DNA of 40,433 bases from Mycobacterium sp. Marseille-P9652 (lineage in GTDB: Bacteria > Actinomycetota > Actinomycetes > Mycobacteriales > Mycobacteriaceae), in contig NZ_CACRUY010000048.1 of NCBI RefSeq assembly GCF_902652685.1, forward strand, positions 1-40,433. Reading direction: 5' to 3'. Below the pieces are notes generated by a model, which had not been told where the DNA came from, did no database searches, and saw only the letters and a list, made by a program, of their open reading frames with translations. Each line of letters starts with the position of its first letter. Position 1 is the stretch's first letter. Below, in pieces: positions 36,059 to 40,433 of the stretch. The position numbers were made by a program, and so were the translations under genes.

Positions 36059-36562
36059 CTAGAGCACCAGCAGCATCCGGGAGTTTCCCAGGATGTTGGG
36101 CTTCACGTAGCTCAGGTCGAGGAACTCGGCCACGCCGAGGTCGTAGGAGCGGCACATCTCCTCGAACACCTCGGCGGTGACCGGCGTGCCCTCGATCTCG
36201 GTGAACCCGTGCCGGGCGAAGAACTCGGTCTCGAAGGTCAGCACGAACAGCCGCTCCAGCTGCAGTTCGCGGGCCACCTCCAGGAGCCGGTTGACGATCG
36301 CGTGCCCGATGCCGCGGCCCGTCATCGCCGGATCGACGGCGACGGTGCGGATCTCGCCGAGGTCCGACCACAGCACGTGCAGCGCTCCGCAGCCGACCAC
36401 CTTGCCGTCAAACTCGGCCACCCAGAACTCCTGCACGGCCTCGTAGAGCGTCACGAGGTTCTTTTCCAGCAGGATCTTTCCCGCGTAGGTGTCGACGAGC
36501 TGCTTGATCGCCGGCACGTCGGACGTTCGCGCGCGGCGGACCACCGGTGGGCTTTCGGTCAC
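36059..36562 (-). CDS. N-acetylglutamate synthase-type GNAT acetyltransferase (ArgA-like)
   Basis: 167 residues, equivalent to Rv2747, shown in M. tuberculosis to acetylate glutamine/glutamate as a stand-alone first enzyme of arginine synthesis. Conserved: VRRARTSDVPAIKQLVDTYA, VGCGALHVLWSDLGEIRTVA, the acetyl-CoA loop MTGRGIGHAIV and FFARHGFTEIEGTPVT. GTG at 36562 is chosen because homology begins there (TESPPVVRRA) and a TACTGT -10 lies 5 nt upstream; an in-frame ATG at 36613 would extend it by 17 residues. Convergent with ftsK, divergent from pgsA3. Confidence 0.9.
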   Translation of the reverse strand: MTESPPVVRRARTSDVPAIKQLVDTYAGKILLEKNLVTLYEAVQEFWVAEFDGKVVGCGALHVLWSDLGEIRTVAVDPAMTGRGIGHAIVNRLLEVARELQLERLFVLTFETEFFARHGFTEIEGTPVTAEVFEEMCRSYDLGVAEFLDLSYVKPNILGNSRMLLVL

Positions 36563-36567
36563 GGGTA

Positions 36568-36573
36568 ACAGTA
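36568..36573 (-). promoter_or_regulatory. -10 element of the ArgA-like gene
   Basis: On the minus strand TACTGT precedes the GTG at 36562 by 5 nt, slightly shorter than the usual leaderless spacing. Confidence 0.4.
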
Positions 36574-36617
36574 TCGGCGTCGTCGCCGGCGAGGGAACGG
36601 CCGTGCTGGTCAACCGT

Positions 36618-36623
36618 TATTCT
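36618..36623 (+). promoter_or_regulatory. -10 element of pgsA3
   Basis: TATTCT, 6 nt, then the GTG at 36630: leaderless layout. Confidence 0.5.
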
Positions 36624-36629
36624 GATGCC

Positions 36630-37232
36630 GTGTCGGGTCAGCCGCAGACGGGTCCGCTAACGGGACCGACAGGGCGCGCCCGCATCGCCAATCTCGCCAA
36701 TGCCCTGACGCTGTCCAGGCTGGTGCTGGTTCCGATCTTCCTGCTCGCGCTGTTTGCGAGCGACGGCCACCAAACCGCCTTTCGCGTCCTGGCTTTCGTA
36801 ATCTTCACGGTCGCGGTGATCACCGACCGGCTGGACGGCCTGCTCGCCCGCAATTACGGCATGGCCACCGAGTTCGGCGCGTTCGTCGACCCGATCGCCG
36901 ACAAGACGCTGATCGGCTCGGCGCTGATCGGGCTGTCGATGCTCGGCGAGCTGCCGTGGTGGGTCACGGTGGTGATCATGGCCCGCGAGGTGGGCGTGAC
37001 CCTGTTGCGCCTGGCCGTCATCCGCCGCGGGGTCATCCCCGCCAGTTGGGGCGGCAAGCTCAAGACGGTGGTGCAGGCCTCCGCGATCGGGCTGTTCATC
37101 CTGCACCCCACCGGGCCGTTTCTGGTGGCGGCGTCGGTGGTCATGGGCGCCGCGATCGTGCTGACGGTCGTCACCGGCATCGACTACGTGGCCTCGACGG
37201 TCAGGGAAGTGCGCCGCACGGCGCGCGGCTGA
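36630..37232 (+). CDS. pgsA3: CDP-alcohol phosphatidyltransferase (PgsA3-type)
   Basis: 200 residues (Rv2746c is 209). An integral membrane enzyme making phosphatidylglycerophosphate or a related lipid from CDP-diacylglycerol. The signature D-x2-DG-x2-AR-x8-G-x3-D-x3-D is complete: Asp66, Asp69-Gly70, Ala73-Arg74, Gly83, Asp87, Asp91. About five or six hydrophobic helices are visible. Start GTG 36630 is preferred over ATG 36489, which lies in the divergent gene. It precedes clgR-pspA, a phospholipid-stress system. Confidence 0.93.
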   Translation: MSGQPQTGPLTGPTGRARIANLANALTLSRLVLVPIFLLALFASDGHQTAFRVLAFVIFTVAVITDRLDGLLARNYGMATEFGAFVDPIADKTLIGSALIGLSMLGELPWWVTVVIMAREVGVTLLRLAVIRRGVIPASWGGKLKTVVQASAIGLFILHPTGPFLVAASVVMGAAIVLTVVTGIDYVASTVREVRRTARG

Positions 37233-37263
37233 GCCGAAATCCGCCGAATTGCCCCGGCCGATC

Positions 37264-37290
37264 GGGAACCAACCTGGGGCCACCGGCGTT
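37264..37290 (+). promoter_or_regulatory. SigE-like promoter of clgR
   Basis: GGGAAC (37264-37269), 17 nt, then CGTT (37287-37290) fits the ECF/SigE pattern GGAAC-N16/17-GTT. The transcript would have a leader of about 70 nt ending in the AAGGAGAG ribosome site at 37352. SigE control of clgR is established in M. tuberculosis. Confidence 0.75.
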
Positions 37291-37363
37291 CAACCCGTGT
37301 AGGCCTTGGGCGAATTCGAATCATCACGTGCTGAGCAGGGCCGACGGGACGAAGGAGAGCGGG

Positions 37364-37693
37364 ATGGCGCCATTGGTGCGCGAGGTGATCGGCGACGTGC
37401 TGCGCCGGGCGCGGGTGTCGCAGGGCCGGACGCTGCGCGAGATTTCCGATTCGGCGCGGGTGAGCCTCGGGTACCTCTCCGAGGTCGAGCGGGGCCGCAA
37501 GGAGCCGTCCAGCGAGTTGCTCAACGCGATCTGCGACGCGCTCGAGGTCCCGCTGTCGTCGGTCCTCACCGACGCCGGCGAACGGATGGCCGACGAGGAG
37601 CGCGCGGCCCAGACCGCGCGGACCGGCGGTGCCAGCATCGACGTCAGCACGAAGGTCGTCATCCCGCCCGTTGCCCCTCTCGCGGTGGCCTGA
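37364..37693 (+). CDS. clgR: Clp gene regulator ClgR (XRE family)
   Basis: 109 residues (Rv2745c 112). Transcription activator of clp protease genes and of the psp system under envelope or redox stress. Cro/CI-type helix-turn-helix [20 protein letters not shown] followed by [16 protein letters not shown]. The C-terminus [12 protein letters not shown] is small and hydrophobic like an ssrA tag, consistent with the known Clp-dependent turnover of ClgR (inference here). ATG 37364 has AAGGAGAG 5-12 nt upstream. First gene of clgR-pspA-pspM. Confidence 0.95.
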   Translation: MAPLVREVIGDVLRRARVSQGRTLREISDSARVSLGYLSEVERGRKEPSSELLNAICDALEVPLSSVLTDAGERMADEERAAQTARTGGASIDVSTKVVIPPVAPLAVA

Positions 37694-37698
37694 GCACG

Positions 37699-37747
37699 CG
37701 GCCGATCGGCCGTAGGGGTGGGGCGATCGGCGCCGACCCGATAAATT
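37699..37747 (+). promoter_or_regulatory. Palindromes and -10 element before pspA
   Basis: CGGCCGATCGGCCG (37699-37712) is a perfect 14-bp palindrome and TCGGCGCCGA (37727-37736) a perfect 10-bp palindrome. TAAATT (37742-37747) could be a -10. They suggest operator sites or a second promoter inside the clgR-pspA operon; the first palindrome could instead be a weak terminator of clgR. Confidence 0.4.
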
Positions 37748-37799
37748 GAGCGACAGGGCGCTAGTCCGGCATACACACAAGCGAAGGCGGAGCTAAGTC

Positions 37800-38618
37800 A
37801 TGGCCAATCCGTTCGTCAAGGCGTGGAAGTACCTGATGGCGCTGTTCAACTCGAAGATCGACGAGCACGCCGACCCCAAGGTGCAGATCCAGCAGGCCAT
37901 CGAGGAGGCGCAGCGCACCCACCAGGCGCTGACCCAGCAGGCCGCTCAGGTCATCGGCAACCAGCGCCAGCTGGAGATGCGGCTCAACCGGCAACTGGCC
38001 GACATCGAGAAGCTCCAGGTCAACGTCCGTCAGGCGCTGACGCTGGCCGACCAGGCCACCGCCGCCGGGGACGCCGCCAAGGCCACCGAATACAACAACG
38101 CCGCCGAGGCGTTCGCCGCGCAGCTGGTGACGGCCGAGCAGGGCGTCGAGGACCTCAAGGCGCTGCACGACCAGGCCCTGCAGGCGGCCGCGCAGGCCAA
38201 GAAGGCGGTCGAGCAAAACGCGATGGTGTTGCAGCAGAAGATCGCCGAGCGCACCAAGCTTCTCAGCCAGCTCGAGCAGGCCAAGATGCAGGAGCAGGTC
38301 AGCGCCTCGCTGCGGTCGATGAGCGAGATCGCCGCGCCGGGCAACACGCCCAGCCTCGACGAGGTGCGCGACAAGATCGAGCGCCGCTACGCCAACGCGG
38401 TCGGCGCGGCCGAGCTCGCGCAGGGCTCGGTGCAGGGCCGCATGCTGGAGGTGCAGCAGGCCAGCGTGCAGATGGCCGGTCATTCCCGGCTCGAGCAGAT
38501 CCGCGCCTCGATGCGGGGCGAGGCCCTGCCGGCCGGTGGCACACCCGCCGCGGGGGCCAGCCCGGCGCCCGCCGAGCCCGCCGGCGGCGCGATCACCGAA
38601 AAGCCTTACGGCCAGTAG
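37800..38618 (+). CDS. pspA: PspA (35-kDa antigen), phage-shock/IM30 protein
   Basis: 272 residues (Rv2744c 270). A peripheral membrane protein of the ESCRT-III-like PspA/IM30 family that protects the inner membrane. [20 protein letters not shown] is the amphipathic membrane-binding helix; residues 25-230 are a long coiled coil ([40 protein letters not shown]). The C-terminal 40 residues are Pro/Ala-rich. GGCGGAG precedes the ATG. pspM follows 15 nt after the stop. Confidence 0.96.
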   Translation: MANPFVKAWKYLMALFNSKIDEHADPKVQIQQAIEEAQRTHQALTQQAAQVIGNQRQLEMRLNRQLADIEKLQVNVRQALTLADQATAAGDAAKATEYNNAAEAFAAQLVTAEQGVEDLKALHDQALQAAAQAKKAVEQNAMVLQQKIAERTKLLSQLEQAKMQEQVSASLRSMSEIAAPGNTPSLDEVRDKIERRYANAVGAAELAQGSVQGRMLEVQQASVQMAGHSRLEQIRASMRGEALPAGGTPAAGASPAPAEPAGGAITEKPYGQ

Positions 38619-38633
38619 CAAGACGACCTTCCC

Positions 38634-39446
38634 ATGGCGGTCAAGTCGACGCAGCGCGGGCTCTTTCGCGCGGTGCTGCAGCGGGGGTTGGACACCGCGG
38701 CCGACGTTTTCGACGTGGTGGCCGCGCGGGTCAGTGCCGCCGCGGACCCGCGGGCGCGGCTGCTGCGGCGCCGCCGCCGCGCCCTGCGCTGGGGCCTCAT
38801 CTTCGGCGCCGGGTGCGTGTTCTGGGCGGCTGTGACGATCCTGCTGGCCGCGTGGGGCTGGTTCGCGTTGCTGCTCGAGATCACCGGCGCGGTCGCCGTC
38901 CTGATGGCGATCCCCGCCACGCTCCTGCTCATCCGCTACCGCTGGTTGCGCTCCGAGCCGCTGCCGGCGCAGCGGCCCGCCGGCACTCGCCGGCTGCCGC
39001 CGCCCGGTTCCGCGGCCCGGCCCTCGATGTACGCGCTGGGGGCCTCCGAGCGCGGCTTCGTCTCGCTGCTGGGGGTGATCGAGCGGGGCTCGATGCTGCC
39101 GGCCGACGAGATCCGTGACCTGTCGGCGGCTGCCACCAAGAGCTCGGCCGCCATGGCGGCCACCGCCGCCGAGGTGGTGTCGATGGAGCGCGCGGCGCAG
39201 TCAAGTGAGTCGTCGCGGTCGTACCTGGTTCCCACGATCAACGCGTTCACCGCGCAGCTGAGCGCCGGCGTTCGTCAGTACAACGAGATGGTCACCGCCG
39301 CAGCGCAATTGGTGTCGTCGGCCAGCGGTGACGGCCTGACGGCCTCCCAGCAGCGCTACCGCGCGGACCTGGTGGGGGCCACCGACCGCCTGCTGGGCTG
39401 GGCGCAGGCGTTCGACGAGCTAGGCGGGCTGCCGAAAACCGGCTAA
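38634..39446 (+). CDS. pspM: PspM, membrane partner of PspA
   Basis: 270 residues, equivalent to Rv2743c, the membrane protein that binds PspA in the mycobacterial Psp system. Two adjacent hydrophobic helices (about 55-78 and 80-102: WGLIFGAGCVFWAAVTILLA and LLLEITGAVAVLMAIPATLL) follow a basic N-terminus RLLRRRRRALR. The rest is soluble and helical. In M. tuberculosis pspN (Rv2742c) follows; here a minus-strand PE_PGRS gene begins 7 nt later, so pspN is absent. Confidence 0.93.
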   Translation: MAVKSTQRGLFRAVLQRGLDTAADVFDVVAARVSAAADPRARLLRRRRRALRWGLIFGAGCVFWAAVTILLAAWGWFALLLEITGAVAVLMAIPATLLLIRYRWLRSEPLPAQRPAGTRRLPPPGSAARPSMYALGASERGFVSLLGVIERGSMLPADEIRDLSAAATKSSAAMAATAAEVVSMERAAQSSESSRSYLVPTINAFTAQLSAGVRQYNEMVTAAAQLVSSASGDGLTASQQRYRADLVGATDRLLGWAQAFDELGGLPKTG

Positions 39447-39453
39447 GGCGTGC

Positions 39454-40433
39454 TCAGTTGTCGAAGACCAACGTCCCGTCACCGCCGTACAAGAGGTAGA
39501 TCGGCCTCTGCGAGTACGGAAAGTTCCCGGTGTTGAACCCGTCTTGGGGGGTCACGATGGTAGGGGCGTCGAAACCCGTACCGACTGTCTGCGAATACAG
39601 TAACGTCTGCCCGTCGCCGGTGTAGACCGAGATGACATCTCCCGCCGGCACCGGTACGCCGACCTGGCCGGTGTTGTCCGGCACGAAATCATTGGGAATG
39701 AATCCGTTCACGCCGCCGGAATCGATCGTCGCGCCGGTGAATGACCCGGCGATGGTTGTCCCGTTGCCCGTGACCTTCACCACCAGGTTGGCGAGCGGCG
39801 CGCCGGGAACCGAGGCGATGGGAGTGAATGGGTTGGCGCCGAACTCCAGCTCGCCGGCGGGTTCGTCGATGAGCACGCCCTGAGCCAGGGTGCCGGGGAG
39901 CGTCGGCACGGGTCCGGCGGACAGCGGACCCCCGGCGTTCACCCCGATCCCCAGGATGTTGGGTATGTCCGACAGGGGAATTGCGTGACCGTTCAGGTCC
40001 GTCGCTGACGTGACAACACCGACCGTCGTGGGCGCGGTGATTATTCCCTTGCCGAAACTCACCGTCGTCGAATACGTCGTGTAGTCGAGGGTGATCTCCT
40101 CGACGCTGCTGCCGTATGAGGCGGTTCCCGTTCCGGTGGGCGCGCCGAGAGTCGAGCCGACGACGTTCTGTGGTGTCACGATGATGCCAACCGATCCGGT
40201 GTCGACCAGCACGGGCGCACTCGCTCCGCCGCCGATGGAGATGTCGACCTCCAGTTGATGGTTCTGGTCGAGCCGCATCGGGACGGCGGCCGGACCGCCG
40301 GCGGACCCGTCGGCGCCGTGCCGGCCGAACAGGCCGCCCGCGCCGCCGGGGCCGCCCGCGCCGTCGACTCCGCCGGTGCCCCCGGTGCCGCCGACCCCGT
40401 AGAGCCAGCCGCCGTGGCCGCCGGCCCCGCCGG
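39454..40433 (-). CDS. PE_PGRS protein, C-terminal part with aspartic-protease-like domain (cut by window edge)
   Basis: About 326 codons are visible and the frame stays open to the window edge. The upstream 51 codons read Gly-rich PGRS repeats (GGAGGHGGWLYGVGGTGGTGG). From Met at 40278 a 274-residue globular domain follows with two retropepsin-like catalytic signatures: Asp-Thr-Gly-Ser (VDTGSVGIIV, Asp26 of that domain at 40203-40201) and Asp-Ser-Gly (TIDSGGVNGFIP, Asp186 at 39723-39721). This resembles the PecA/PE_PGRS35-type proteases that cut PE proteins at the cell surface. The ATG at 40278 is internal, not the start. Export through ESX-5 is the norm for PE_PGRS proteins (inference). Confidence 0.9.
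   Translation of the reverse strand, partial: GGAGGHGGWLYGVGGTGGTGGVDGAGGPGGAGGLFGRHGADGSAGGPAAVPMRLDQNHQLEVDISIGGGASAPVLVDTGSVGIIVTPQNVVGSTLGAPTGTGTASYGSSVEEITLDYTTYSTTVSFGKGIITAPTTVGVVTSATDLNGHAIPLSDIPNILGIGVNAGGPLSAGPVPTLPGTLAQGVLIDEPAGELEFGANPFTPIASVPGAPLANLVVKVTGNGTTIAGSFTGATIDSGGVNGFIPNDFVPDNTGQVGVPVPAGDVISVYTGDGQTLLYSQTVGTGFDAPTIVTPQDGFNTGNFPYSQRPIYLLYGGDGTLVFDN

Overview
The window is high-GC actinobacterial chromosome from a slow-growing Mycobacterium outside the M. tuberculosis complex. Three things point there: dapB, thyA-dfrA, thyX, dapA-rnj, ftsK, pgsA3 and clgR-pspA-pspM lie in the order of the H37Rv Rv2780-Rv2741 segment; a PE_PGRS-type protein closes the window; and many genes have the mycobacterial leaderless layout (TANNNT, 5-7 nt, ATG/GTG). 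The species cannot be named from the sequence. Rv comparisons are recalled synteny, not a database search.

Layout. 1-6306: start of alanine dehydrogenase (ald, minus, cut by the edge), then a tight plus-strand run: SRPBCC protein, Baeyer-Villiger-type monooxygenase, a 'metal-dependent hydrolase' with a full four-helix di-iron ligand pattern, an EphD-like epoxide hydrolase-SDR fusion, and an FMN/2Fe-2S reductase. This looks like a self-contained oxidative lipid- or terpenoid-modifying unit. 6293-9599: a TetR regulator and a GNAT gene face a Rieske oxygenase and a DapB-like dehydrogenase. 9610-11688: an SOS-controlled DUF222/HNH endonuclease and an exported MPT63-like protein.

11723-14361: dapB, a membrane protein, a flavodoxin-like protein and a DUF1254/DUF1214 protein. 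14398-23494 is an acyl-CoA block: thioesterase, acyl-CoA ligase, a single-chain long-chain-type acyl-CoA carboxylase (BC-BCCP-CT), a tiny exported Cys/Gly repeat protein, an SDR, and two overlapping acyl-CoA dehydrogenase subunits of which only one keeps the catalytic glutamate.

23512-31279: dienelactone-hydrolase-like protein, thyA-dfrA, a DivIVA-domain protein, a YcaQ/AlkX-type glycosylase, three identical 57-bp tandem repeats, then thyX, dapA and RNase J. 31384-33395 (minus): a monooxygenase-like, mycofactocin-type SDR and methyltransferase trio. 33553-39446: ftsK, the ArgA-type GNAT, pgsA3, and the envelope-stress genes clgR-pspA-pspM with a SigE-like promoter before clgR. The window ends in the C-terminal part of a PE_PGRS protein carrying an aspartic-protease-like domain.

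No tRNA, rRNA, CRISPR array or insertion sequence was seen. No gene-free stretch exceeds 300 bases; the longest (27646-27826) is the repeat array.
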